Assembly: GCA_026008535.1 (NCBI GenBank)
Contig: BRKX01000009.1
Span: forward strand, 48,171,001 to 48,235,000
Source: Perilla frutescens
Taxonomy: Eukaryota > Streptophyta > Magnoliopsida > Lamiales > Lamiaceae
Direction of reading: 5' to 3'
Length of the DNA stretch: 64,000 nucleotides
The position numbers and the translations under genes are program-made. Below are positions 10,378 through 21,357 of the stretch, piece after piece (positions within the stretch are counted from its first letter, which is position 1; each line of letters opens with the position of its first letter). The notes below the pieces were generated by a model, which saw only the letters and a list, made by a program, of their open reading frames with translations, had not been told where the DNA came from and did no database searches.

Positions 10378-11960
10378 TGGCACACCCGTCGTTTAGGTGT
10401 GCAAAATACACTTGCGGGCAAATGGTCCACAAATGCTTAATCTGCCCTCAACGGCTAGTATAGCTAGTGAAGACGGATGTCGATCCCACGAGGAGTGTTT
10501 TAACCTTCTGTCTTTTCTTAGTTTTGGTTTGGGTCTTCAGTGTCACTCTCAAAACCTTGCTAATAAACTTAAACTAACTAAATGCTGAAAAAGAAATCAC
10601 AAAAAAAATATCAGTAATAAAAGTTTTCAAGTCAAAGCATCTAGTCATTTGGTAGGTATGCGCAATCCCGGGCAAAACACATGTAATTACCACTACTACC
10701 CATTGTGCCCACACTAGCAGAAAGGTCAAAAACCGAATGCCTATGGCCAAATATGGGTAATTGTCACTTTGAGGGTTAACCGGTTATAGGAAATGGATAC
10801 GATCGGCCACTCCCCAATCACTTCTTATATTATATCGTCTAGATGATACGATCGGCACCTAGGGACCTAACTATACAGGAACCTAAGGAGAGAATCACAC
10901 AAAGATTTTGCAAGCATAGCAGCTTTGAGGGCAAAAGCGACCCGATTCTAGTAGGTTTGACACGGTCTTGTGCCTGCATATACTACTCAATCTCAACTAC
11001 CAAGGCTGTCACCTCCGGACTTGTTACTATACGGATATCGAGGGATGGGTCACCTATACACTCCCACGTAACTAACACTAGTACCAGTTAATCAGAAATG
11101 CGCGCTTTCATCTCCAATCACCCTTTACCTATGTCTAAATGAAAAACAAGTTAAGATTGTGAACCATTAAGGCTTTAAAGTCCGATTACCTCATGCACAT
11201 GTTCTACCCTTAGACCATTACTTTGACTTGAACAGTGGATATTTGGCCACTAAATATAGAAATGAAAGTAAAAGAAATGATAAAAGGCATCTTACTAGGA
11301 AAAGAAATACGTAGATTAACTTCTGGGCCCAACCCCAGTTTTGCCAACAAAACAACTGAACTACCTCTCCGCGGGCAATTCGCCAGCTTTAGGCAATCAG
11401 AATATCCAGAAAATAAACTAAGTACGAAAACGGGAAATTGTATTTTGAGGTGCAAAAACCGACACACTCATATGAAAACAGATAAAAGTATTTATAGCAA
11501 CTGAATTAAGGCTTCAAGCAGCCCATATCTCACCCATGCAGGGGTTCTTGCACTCCTCCACTTCCTCATTTCGTGCTCAACGTTCTTCCTTGAATTTAGG
11601 AGGGATAGCAACAAACCCTAGCATCTCCAACAACTTTCTGATGTCCCCACTTCCTTCCCAACGTGTTTAGACCTCCCCAAGACTCGGAACTGACCGCCAC
11701 ATCACCTCAACGTGCATATAGAAACTGTCCCGCGATCTTGTTACGCAATTCTCGCAACAACTTTGACTGGGTCCTCGACAGGCAAATCAGTCCTTTGTGC
11801 CCTCAGCATAAATAGCATCTGTCTGTGCCTATTGTGGTGGTTTTGTGCCCTCAGCCTCCTGCAATCAGTTTTACCCCCAAAACTAGACTAGACTCTATAC
11901 TAAACACTTAAAAAGGGTGTAAAAAGATAAAGGAAAAAGCACGAATTTGAGTCTTCATCA
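10378..11960 (-). repeat. 3' LTR of element A
   Basis: 1,583 bp with TG...CA ends. A TATA-like CTATAAATAC (minus strand, 11488-11497) fits the U3 promoter. The U5 word GTGGGATCGAC lies near 10473-10490 on the minus strand. The polypurine tract lies just inside, at about 11961-11975. Confidence 0.95.
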
Positions 11961-13159
11961 CACCCATACACTTGGACTATACTTGCCCACAAGTATGAAT
12001 GTAACTTTAACTCAAAATAACAAAACAAAACAGAAGACTCAAATGACTCAAAACAAGACAACACAACATATGAATCATAAGTTGATAAAGGGCATAACAA
12101 ATGAACATAATGATGCAGGCAAATCGAATCGATCAAACTCAGGCTACTATTGTAGTGTACACTCAGCTCGCCTTTTTCTCGAGTGTTAAGGTTAAGTGTT
12201 CACTCTCAACAATTCCACCAAATCATCATCAACAAACTTGCAAACACCCTGTATAAACAATTTATGATATTCACATGCATGCATATCAAAAGGTCTTGTG
12301 AGGGTTGTAATGGGGCATGCGGATCAAGGTTGGGAATATTTAGGAACTGGCTACATATCATTTGGGCAAAATCAGCACTAGCAGCTCTGTGCCCACATAA
12401 CAACCTGGGAAACCATTTTTATTCAATCACTTATTATTATTTTTTTCATTTTCTCTTTTTTCTCTTTTTTCTCTCTCTTTTTTTTCTTTTCTATCTTTAT
12501 TTTCTTTCTTTGTGCCCATTTCTGGCACACTGTCATTATTTGGCTTAAACCATACTACCAATACGAGCATAAAAGATTTCATTCCCGGTCATAAGATACT
12601 CTTTAAAGAGAGATTTTCAGAACGCAAGTCATGAACAATTAAGCAGGCTCAAATAATGGCAGCAATGTGAAGCATTTATCAGTGAATAATATGGCCAAAT
12701 AACGACGAAAGAAAATGCCTTAATCATCTAAGCATGCATGAAATCAAGTTTGACAGGGCACAAGCAAGTAAGCATCAAATGAGGTGGTGGAATTTAAACA
12801 CACAGAAAGAAGTCGCAAATGTTACTTTGGGCTCAAAGCTCACTGGGTATTTATATATTGCTTTCACATGTGATTGATTAATCCCATCTGCCTAACAATA
12901 AATTTATGTCCATATATGCCCAATATCAATCTATGACTCATATGCTCTAGACTCAACATGCACACACAAAATAAAAACAAAACATACAAACACAACAACC
13001 TAGGCATATCCCTCCCACACACTTGCTATGCAAAGTACCCTTGCGGGCACAAGCAGTGATGTGGGTTAGATATGCCCAAAACGGACTCTATATACACAGA
13101 CGCAAATATACAAAAACAAAAATAGATACTAAACACACAAACAAAAATAAAAACAAATC
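11961..13159 (-). other. 3' untranslated part of element A
   Basis: Non-coding part between the third ORF and the 3' LTR. At the LTR edge the element strand reads GTATGGGTG, a short polypurine tract. A much longer purine run (minus strand, about 12425-12510) lies roughly 500 bases upstream. The pentamer TGCCC/GGGCA recurs throughout. Confidence 0.6.
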
Positions 13160-15313
13160 CTAAACTACTGGGGATAAAACATGATTTAAGGAGAGGAGGG
13201 GTAGTTTAACCCGAGGTGAACACAAATTGTTCTGCAGGGCTTTCTCAACTCTTTCAAGCTTCTTTGAATCTGCACTACTCTGTGCCCTGCTCGGTCCTTC
13301 TTGTGCCCTGGGTGATCCTTCTTGTGCCTTGGGGGCCTTTCTCTTGTCAAAATACGTTGGTTCATCAAAAGGGAGGAAGTATGGGGTGTTCTCTTCAGTG
13401 ATCCCAACTAGCTGCATCAGCTCCAGCCTCTAGGCATCGAGATACTCTATTGCTTCGTCAAGCTCTAGATAACCTTCGAAGATGTCATCGAGGTCGTCTC
13501 CTTTCAATCCTTCAAACAGCCTAGCCACGAACATGCCCAAGGCTACAACAGTTGCTCTGGTGTTGCTGGTCTGCGCCTGCAATTGAATCGCCAGAATGTA
13601 GCCGAGGTTGACCTTCCGCTTATGCACCATGTTCCACAATAGGAACACCTCCTGCTGTGTGACTTGGCCTGTGCCATCCTTGCGCCCATAAAGGTTGAAT
13701 GTCATCCATCTATGGCAAATCTGGAGAGTGTGGTCAGAGATGTGCTTGTCCTTGCTTGAGCCCGAAAGATAGAAGCCTTTGCCTCCAATTTCATCCCACC
13801 GTTGCTGAATGTTTCGACTCCAGTCGTCGCCAACACTGGTTGCTGCTTCTTTATACCACTTCGAATGAACATCTTTTGGTTGGATGAAATCCAACATCAG
13901 ATTCAATCCTGAAATTGACATGTTATAGCTCTCTCCATCAATGTAGAAGTTCACAACTCCCGGTGTCTCTAAACGAAAGCCCTGCACTGGTTTAAACTCA
14001 TATGAGGAAAGAAATTCAATGGTTAAAGAGGGGCGTACCGTGTTCCTACAGCCAAGTACTTGCTCCCAACCGATGTTGGCAAAGTATTCATACACTTGGT
14101 CCATGACTCCAAGTGTATTCAGCGTGCTGTCATGAAGAACATACAGGGGCAGATGTTTCTTTTTGTTCAGTCTCTCGACAATTCCTTGTCTTGAGCTGCT
14201 TGGATCCTCCTTCTCCTCCTTCACCGAGCGGCGAGGGAGTGTCCTGATTGGCACCCTGCCTTTTGTGCCCTTTTTCACCTTTGCGGGCACATAGGATTGA
14301 ACTGGAGCTGGGATGATTTGAATTTCCGGTTCCACTTCCTCACTGTGCACCGACTTCTCTTCCTCTTCATTGTGGGATTGATCCACATCTAGCCTTCTCT
14401 TGGTGGGGGGTTTCTCTTGTTTCTTTGACACCTTGCTGACTGGCTTCTTTGTTTCCTTGCTGGTTGACTTGGTTCCCTTTTGCTTGCTCTTAGCCTTTTC
14501 GGGCACATCGGGACCCTTGCTCTGACTTGGTTCCCTTTGTGCCTCCTTCCAAACTTCATGTGATTTTGCCTTCTTCGGCTTCTTCTTCTCTGCAGGTAGA
14601 TCTGGTTGTGCCTGTTTCGACTGCTCAGACTGGCTGTGGGCATTCTTAGATGTAGATCCCTCTGAAGCCGCTATGTCTTTTTCCAACGATTCTTCTTTCT
14701 CTTCCTCCGGTTCTGGTTCCTTCTCCTTCTCCTCTTGCTGATCTTGCTCTAGTTTCTCCTCCTCCTTGTCTTCTTCTTCTAAACTCTCACCTTCAGATTC
14801 ATCAACGCCTTCTTCTTCATCACCACTAACCATTTGCTTTTCTTTCTCCACCTCTTCTTCTTTTTCTGGTCCACCATCGTCTTCCCCGTCCTTCTCTGGC
14901 TCTTTCTCCGGCTCCGACTCATTTAATTCTTCGCTGGGTTGGGGTGACGGCGGCTTCTCCGGAGATGGTAGTTTTTCAGGTGTTGGAGTTGGGTCAGGGC
15001 TTTGCCCAGATTGTGGTGGGCTTTGGGGTTTGCCCCTATCAGCTTCCACTTTCTTCTTCTTCGACGCACCGCCCTTAGCCTTCGGCGGTGCTCGCTTCTT
15101 TTTCTCTGCTTGCGGCAGTGGGAGCGGTGGTTGTTGTGGTGGAATAGTCTGGATAAGTGAGGGGTTTAGAACTGGTTCGGAGCTTTGTTTTGGCTCCTTG
15201 GGCTGGGTTGACTGGGTGGTCTGCGTTGTTTCCTGCGACGAGTCGCCGGCGTTGCGGGCACTGCGCCTTGTGCCTCGCTTGGCGGTTTCTCCAGTTTTCT
15301 TTGTAGTCACCAT
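13160..15313 (-). pseudogene. Third ORF of element A (Athila ORF, env position)
   Basis: The main ORF (13430-15313) has 627 residues. The frame continues for another ~90 residues to 13160 after an in-frame TAG at 13430-13432. Residues 1-90 are Gln/Pro-rich with two Lys-rich blocks (about 71-89) that look like a nuclear localisation signal. Residues ~100-330 are very acidic and then Lys-rich, low complexity. The globular C-terminal half (from ~370) shares its layout with the third ORF of element B: GWEQVL then a conserved L-E-F-L-S-S word, later ICHRWM and LLWNMV, matching HR and FWAML in B. This is the retrotransposon protein of the Athila group found downstream of pol. No signal peptide or membrane span is visible, so 'envelope' is not supported. 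Function unknown. Confidence 0.8.
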
Positions 15314-15834
15314 TTTTTTTTCTTGACTAGGGTTTGGGAAATTTGTGAGGTAGGGTTTTCTTTACTTGATCTGTGAGAAATCGAGAGAGTGGGAGGGGGT
15401 ATTTGAATGCTTCAGGATGTGTGAGGTGTTGTGAGGGTGGTGGGTTTGTGCAGCGAGATTCTAGCCGAGAATATAGGAGAAACGGTTGTGCCTAATTTTG
15501 AGAAAATTGGGAAAATTTGAATTGGAGAAGAAGATATGTTTAAATTCAAAATGATTATCTGTATATATCATATCTCCTTCACTCCCCCTTTTTTCAGCCT
15601 CCATTTTCAATAATCATCACATTGCATGGGGAAAACCAACCGTCTCTGCAGTTGCTTTTCGTGTCAAATCAGTCAAATCTGCTACAGTACCCACCCACAC
15701 ACTTAAACCTTACTGTGCCCTGCACATGACTTTGCCCACCGTGATGAGTTTCCAGTCATTGCCTTCCTGCAACATTAATTCACAAAAAAAATACAAATAA
15801 CAAACATAATTGAAATTAAAGCAAGTAAACAAAC
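15314..15834 (-). other. Spacer between pol and third ORF of element A
   Basis: About 0.5 kb, non-coding and AT-rich, between the hairpin module and the third ORF. It probably acts as the leader of the third ORF. No splice signals can be assigned by eye. Confidence 0.5.
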
Positions 15835-15882
15835 CGGGTTGCCTCCCGCCCAGCGCCTTTGTTTAAGGTCTTTGGCTCGACC
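15835..15882 (-). ncRNA. Double-hairpin module, element A copy
   Basis: In element direction: GGTCGAGCCAAAGACC (4-bp stem, 8-nt loop), a linker with TTAAACAAAGGCGCT, then CGGGAGGCAACCCG (4-bp stem, 6-nt loop AGGCAA). It starts 11 nt after the pol stop codon (15894-15896). Copies at 49185-49232 and 59553-59600 keep the loop sizes and show paired changes in the stems. Probably an RNA element of the retrotransposon transcript; function unknown. Confidence 0.6.
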
Positions 15883-15893
15883 TTGTTGTGCCT

Positions 15894-17528
15894 TCAGTAG
15901 TACTTAGGACTGCTCAAAACTTGAGTTTCTGCCCAAGTTTCCTTCTCTTGCTCGAAATATGGTTTCACCCTCTGGCCATTGACTCGAAATTCGCACCCAT
16001 CTTTTGGATTCACCAGATCAATTGCTCCACTTGGGTGTTGATGTTGCACCAGATAGGGGCCCATCCATTTTGACTTCAATTTGCCCGCATGCAATTTGAG
16101 CTTTGAGTTAAACACGAGTACCTTTTGCCCACAGAGCAACTGTTTGCCCCTTGCGAGTGCATCGTGGTATCTCTTGGTCCTTTCTTTATACATCACAGCA
16201 TTATAATAGGCTTTGGACCTCAACTCTTCCAATTCTTGGATTTGCAGCTTCCTCTCAATTCCAGCGCATTCATTATTGAAATTTAACTTTTTGATTGCCC
16301 AGAATGCTTTATGCTCCATTCCCACAGGCAAATTACAATACTTTCCAAAAACCAGCCTATAAGGAGACATCCCAATAGGTGTCTTGTAGGCTGTGCGATA
16401 TGCCCACAGAGCATCTTCCAAGTGATTGCTCCAGTCTTTGCGTCTTGGTCCAACAACTTTCTCCAAAATATTTTTGATCTCCCTGTTTGAGACTTCTGCT
16501 TGTCCATTTGCCTGGGGGTGATATGCAGTAGTAACCTTGTGTGTGACCCCATACTTTGCCATCATCTTCTTTATGACTGAGTTGCAGAAATGAGTCCCTT
16601 GATCACTGATCAGGACTTTGGGCATTCCGAAGCGACAGAACAGATTTGCCCTCAGGAACTTGACCACTGTGTTTGCATCATTCGTTGGAGTGGCTTTTGC
16701 CTCCACCCACTTGGACACATAATCTACAGCCAGGATAATGTAGAGATTATTACCTGACTTAGGGAATGGTCCCATGAAATCTATACCCCATATATCGAAG
16801 ACTTCCACGGGCATGATAGGTACTTGTGGCATGGCCTCCCGAATAGAAATATTCCCAGTCATCTGGCAATTTTTGCACTTCTTCACAAATATATAAGCAT
16901 CCCTGAATAATGTAGGCCAGTAAAATCCTCCATCTAATACTTTCCTTGCTGTCCTTCGTGGGCCAAAATGACCTCCACATGCGTTGTTATGGCAGAATTT
17001 CAAGATGTCTATGACTTCATCATCACTGACGCACCTTCTTATGACTTGATCAGTCCCAATTTTCCAAAGAGTTGGTGCTTCCCAGAGATAGAACCTACAC
17101 TCACGCTTCATCTTATTCCTTTGGTAGTTGCTCAAACCAACTGGAAACTGCCTTGCGACCAAATAGTTCACTATGTCGGCAAACCACGGCTCCCTTACTG
17201 TTTTGCCCGCAACTTCATACAAGTGCTCATCTGGAAAATTCTCAGTGATTTCCTCTTTGCCTTCAACCATCAGACAGCTGAGATGGTCTGCAACCAGATT
17301 TTCTGCCCTAGTTTTGTCTTTGATCTGTACATCGAACTCTTGCAAGAGCAATATCCACCTTATGAGTCTTGGCTTTGACTCTTTCTTAAACAGTAGGTAC
17401 TTCAGAGCTGCGTGATTCGTATAAACAATCACTTGTGCCCCCAGCAGGTAGGAACGGAACTTCTTAAAAGCAAACACTACTGCTAACAGATCTTTCTCCG
17501 TGGTGGTATAGTTGCGTTGCGCGGCATT
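15894..17528 (-). pseudogene. Pol of element A, part 2: RNase H end and integrase
   Basis: The ORF 15894-17477 (527 residues) starts inside RNase H (VYTNHAALKYLL). It continues with the integrase zinc finger (His pair in CHNNACGGHFG, Cys pair in KKCKNC), the catalytic core with D in WGIDFMGPF, D in LISDQGTHF and E in GQAEVSNRE, and the C-terminal GPYLV segment. All three DDE residues are present. It is out of frame with part 1: one base appears to be lost near 17529-17532, so RNase H is split. It ends 11 nt before the hairpin module. Confidence 0.92.
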
Positions 17529-19873
17529 AATGTCTTGGAGGCATAATAGATAACATAGCTCTCTTTGCCTCTTTTCTGGCCCAAAACTGCTCCTACGGCA
17601 AATTCGCTGGCATCACACATCACCTCAAATGGCATTCCCCAATCCGGAGATTGGATAATGGGAGAAGATACCAACATATTCTGCAATGTATGAAAAGTCT
17701 TCTTGCAGTCATCATCAAAGTCAAATTTTACCTCCAATTGTAGCAGGTTTGTGAGTGGTTGAGCAATCTTTGCGAAGTCCTTAATGAATCGACGATAGAA
17801 ACCCGCATGGCCTAGAAATGCCCGAATCTGCTTAACATTGATGGGATAGGGCAATTTGGCAATGATCTCCACTTTTGCCCTGTCCACCTCGATTCCTTGC
17901 TCGGATACTACATGTCCCAGCACGATTCCTTCTCTCACCATGAAGTGACACTTCTCATAATTCAACACCAAGTCTTTTTCCATGCAGCGGCTCAGTACCT
18001 TGCTCAAATGGTCAAGGCATTGATCAAAGCTATCTCTATAAACCGTGAAGTCGTCCATAAAGATCTCAATACAAGTCTCAAGCATATCCGAAAATATACT
18101 CATCATGCACCGTTGAAATGTGCCTGGAGTGTTGCAAAGGCCAAACGGCATCCTTCTGTAGGAAAATGTGCCAAAGAGGTAAGTGAATGCCGTTTTGCCT
18201 TGATCGGCTTGGGCCACCACGATCTGCATATATCCAGAATACCCGTCCAGAAAACAGAAGTATGATTTTCCCGCAAGCCTCTCCAACATCTGGTCGATGA
18301 AGGGCAAAGGAAAATGATCATTCTTTGTGACTGCCTTCAACTTGCGGTAGTCAATGCAAACTCTCCATTCGGTCAGCAGTCTCATCTGAATAAGTTCCTT
18401 CTTTTCATTCTCCACAACTTGGATTCCAGACTTTTTGGGCACAACGTGAATAGGACTCACCCACTCACTGTCGGGCACAGGAAAGATAATGCCCATATCG
18501 AGCAGCTTTAGAATCTCTTTTAACACAGCTTCCTTCATCAAGGGATTCAGCTTCCTTTGGGGATCTTGCACTGGTTTTACCCCTTCTTCCAACTGGATCT
18601 GATGCATGCAAATGGTGGAACTTATGCCTTTGATGTCGGCCAAAGTCCATCCAATTGCTTCCTTGTGCATCTTCAATAGTGCTATCAACTTGACTTCCTG
18701 CTTCATGGTCAACGATGAACTGATTATAACTGGCAAACTCTCTCCTTCACCCAAATAGGCATATTTGAGGTGATCGGGCAATTCCTTCAATTCCAACTTT
18801 GGTGGCTTGATGATAGACCGCACCAGTTTATCGCCCTGCCTTGTTGTGGGCAAAGGCATACGTTGATCCCTTGAAAAACTGGCTTCGATGTGATATAATT
18901 GCAGAATTACCTCTTTGATTTGCTTATCTCGTTCCTCTTCAGCATCCCAATCGATCTTACTGTATTGAAGTACCCAATCAAGTGGATCCTTTGCCAACAA
19001 CCTTGGCAATTCTTCTTGGATCATAGGCTCAAATACGTCAATCACATGTACACCCTCAGTGTCATTGGGGTACTCCATTGCCTCCATGATGTTGAAGGTA
19101 ACTCTGTCTCCATCGAACTCGCACGTCAATGTGCCCTTATCGACATCAATCTTCGTATGTGCCGTCTTCATGAATGGTCTGCCCAAAAGTATACAGGCAG
19201 CCTTTGGATTGGTTTTGCCCATATCCAGCACATAGAAGTCTGTTGGGAAAATCAGACTCTCTACCTTGATTAAGACATCTTCAAGCACTCTCTTGGGGTA
19301 AACACTGGAACGGTCAGCCAATTGAATAATTATCCTTTTATCCTTGAGCGGTCCTAATGTCAGTTCTTCAAAAATGCTTAGGGGCATAACATTGATCGAT
19401 GTCCCTAAGTCCAGCATAGCTCTCTCAACTCGAAGTCCTCCAATTTCACAGGGAATAAAGAACATCCCTGGGTCTCCACACTTTTCAGGCAGCTTCTTTT
19501 GCAATAATGCTGACACATTTTCATTCACAACCACTTGTGTCTCCTCTGTGAATCTCACCTTCTTTGTACATAAGTCCTTCAGGAAACGGGCATATCGGGG
19601 TACCTACCTGATTGCGTCTAGTAGGGGAACATTGATTTACACTTTTTTGAAAATGTGCATTAGCTCCTTATCCTCTGCTTCTTTCTTGTTCTGCTTCATC
19701 CTTCCGGGAAATGGTAACGGCACCTCGATCTCTATTGGAATATTACTCTTCAGGATGGTTTTGGGTACAACTGCTTCCAGCTCTTCATTTGCCCTCAACT
19801 CTGGTTCCTCCTTTGTGGGCTCATTGTTGCTGTGGGCATCATCCTCTGCAGTCTCTGGATATGGTGCAGGCAG
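17483..19873 (-). pseudogene. Pol of element A, part 1: protease, RT, RNase H start
   Basis: The ORF 17483-19558 carries the retropepsin (DLGTSINVMPLS near residue 52; D-L-G-T instead of the commoner D-L-G-A) and the reverse transcriptase with DGYSGYMQI, MPFGLCNTPGTFQ and the catalytic FMDD. The RNase H start VMCDASEFAVGAVLGQ follows. Upstream, between gag and the first Met, the same frame is broken by TAG at 19604-19606 and TAA at 19637-19639 and 19874-19876. All three sit where Gln codons are plausible, so they look like C-to-T changes. A frameshift near 17530 ends it. Gag and pol were originally one frame here. Confidence 0.92.
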
Positions 19874-21292
19874 TTACCTTCCACTCTTCAGTGTTATTGT
19901 ATTTACCGCAACCTTTTTTGGTGGTTCTGTCTGTGAGGGCAGAACTCCTTTAGCTTTCTCCATCCTTGCGATTGCATCACTAATTTGGGATATTTGTCCT
20001 CCCAAATAGCTCAGTCCATTCCTTGTCTCCTGCTCGAAGGCTTCTGATTTCTTTTGTACCTCTACCGTTTCATTCAAAATCTTGTGAACCATGTCTGATA
20101 AAGACGGTTCCGCTGCGGGCGCAGGATAGTATGGTGTTGTATGCCTCTGACTATAGTTGGGGGCAAATTGATTGTGCCTCCTTCTGTGCCCTTCATCCAT
20201 AGCGTTGACTGTTTCTTCCTTCTCCTTCAATTGTGGACACTGGTCAGAGTGGTGCCCCATTAATTCACATACCCCACAAATTCGCAAGGTATTGGCGGAA
20301 AGCATGGTGATCATTTTCTCTATCTTGTTGCAGAGTTGTTCAATTCGATCATTAGTTGCAGGCACAGAGATGGTTTTGCCCGCAGCAGCAACACTTGTTC
20401 TTTCATATGAATCGTCTCTGTTTTCCTCGACCATTTCTCCAATAAGTATCAGAGCCTCAGCAGCCCTCTTGTTCAGGATGGATCCCCCGCATGCTGCATT
20501 CAGTAGGGCCCGGTCCTCGCTTCTTAACCCCGAGACAAAGTAGTTCACTAGGTCATGATCTGGAATCTGGTGATATGAGCATTTCGGGAGCAATTGCTTG
20601 AAACGCTCCCAGTAGTCGTAAAAGCTCTCGTGGGGGCCAGCTTTTGCGGTTGAGATCTTCTTTCTCATGCTCTGCACTCTTGATGTGGGGAAGTACTTCT
20701 CCAGAAACTTTTGCTGGATTTGACTCCAGTTGATTACACTCCTGGCAGGAATAGTGTATAACCACTCTCGAGCTCCGTCCTGCAAGGTGAAAGGAAAAGA
20801 AACCAGGCGAATGTATTCGCCTGTCCCATTAGCTCGTGTGCGTTTTGTCTCACATGCCATCTCAAAATCTTGTAGATGTCGTTGTGGATCCTCCCCTGGA
20901 TGGTCATGGAATTTGGGCAAAATTGAGATGAAATTTGCCCTCAGCTCCCAGTTACCAGTAGTTGTGGGCAAAACGATGCCCGTGGGACGCATGTTCATGG
21001 TTTGCGGGAAGCTCAGTTGCCTCAAAGTAAGGGTGTGCTGTGGTGGTCTTTGCTGTTCTTCTTCTTCGTGGTTTGATATCTGATCGTCCTTCATCTCTTC
21101 GTCGAAATAGAGTGAATTGATGTTGCTTTTCTCACTTTCTCCGCTTGAGGTCAAATCGTCACCTGATCCTTCAGTGTGATTCTCTTCCTCCAGCCTTTTC
21201 AAAAATGCCCTAGCTTGTGTCCTTCTTGCCCTCACTGATCTCTCTATCTCCGGATCGTAGAGTAAATCTCCTGCGCGGTTAGAACGAAGCAT
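19874..21292 (-). CDS. Gag of element A
   Basis: 472 residues. After an Arg/Glu-rich start comes the retrotransposon gag domain (about 140-280) with LQDFEMACETKR, AREWLYTIP, FLEKYFPTSR and YWERFKQLLPKC. A CX2CX4HX4C zinc knuckle follows (C-G-V-C-E-L-M-G-H-H-S-D-Q-C, about residue 340-355). Then comes a Pro-rich linker and the word NTITLKSGR that normally runs on into protease. The stop TAA at 19874 is premature relative to the element B arrangement. Gag builds the particle and binds element RNA. Element B lacks an evident zinc knuckle, so the two belong to different families. Confidence 0.9.
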   Translation of the reverse strand: MLRSNRAGDLLYDPEIERSVRARRTQARAFLKRLEEENHTEGSGDDLTSSGESEKSNINSLYFDEEMKDDQISNHEEEEQQRPPQHTLTLRQLSFPQTMNMRPTGIVLPTTTGNWELRANFISILPKFHDHPGEDPQRHLQDFEMACETKRTRANGTGEYIRLVSFPFTLQDGAREWLYTIPARSVINWSQIQQKFLEKYFPTSRVQSMRKKISTAKAGPHESFYDYWERFKQLLPKCSYHQIPDHDLVNYFVSGLRSEDRALLNAACGGSILNKRAAEALILIGEMVEENRDDSYERTSVAAAGKTISVPATNDRIEQLCNKIEKMITMLSANTLRICGVCELMGHHSDQCPQLKEKEETVNAMDEGHRRRHNQFAPNYSQRHTTPYYPAPAAEPSLSDMVHKILNETVEVQKKSEAFEQETRNGLSYLGGQISQISDAIARMEKAKGVLPSQTEPPKKVAVNTITLKSGR

Positions 21293-21336
21293 ATACTAAG
21301 GTAAAACAGTAAATAGATAGAAAAGTGCGCTTACAC

Positions 21337-21354
21337 TCCCCGGCAGCGGCGCCA
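21337..21354 (-). other. Primer-binding site, tRNA-Asp (element A)
   Basis: On the minus strand: TGGCGCCGCTGCCGGGGA. It differs at one of 18 positions from the complement of the plant tRNA-Asp 3' end, and lies three bases inside the LTR. Confidence 0.9.
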
Positions 21355-21357
21355 ATT

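Noticed and set aside
13430..15313. Envelope gene label for the third ORF
   Set aside because: The position fits, but no signal peptide, membrane span or cleavage site is visible.
14766..15326. Ser/Gly/Phe-rich plus-strand frame opposite the third ORF of element A
   Set aside because: It is a shadow of the Glu/Lys/Pro-rich coding strand and has no family resemblance.
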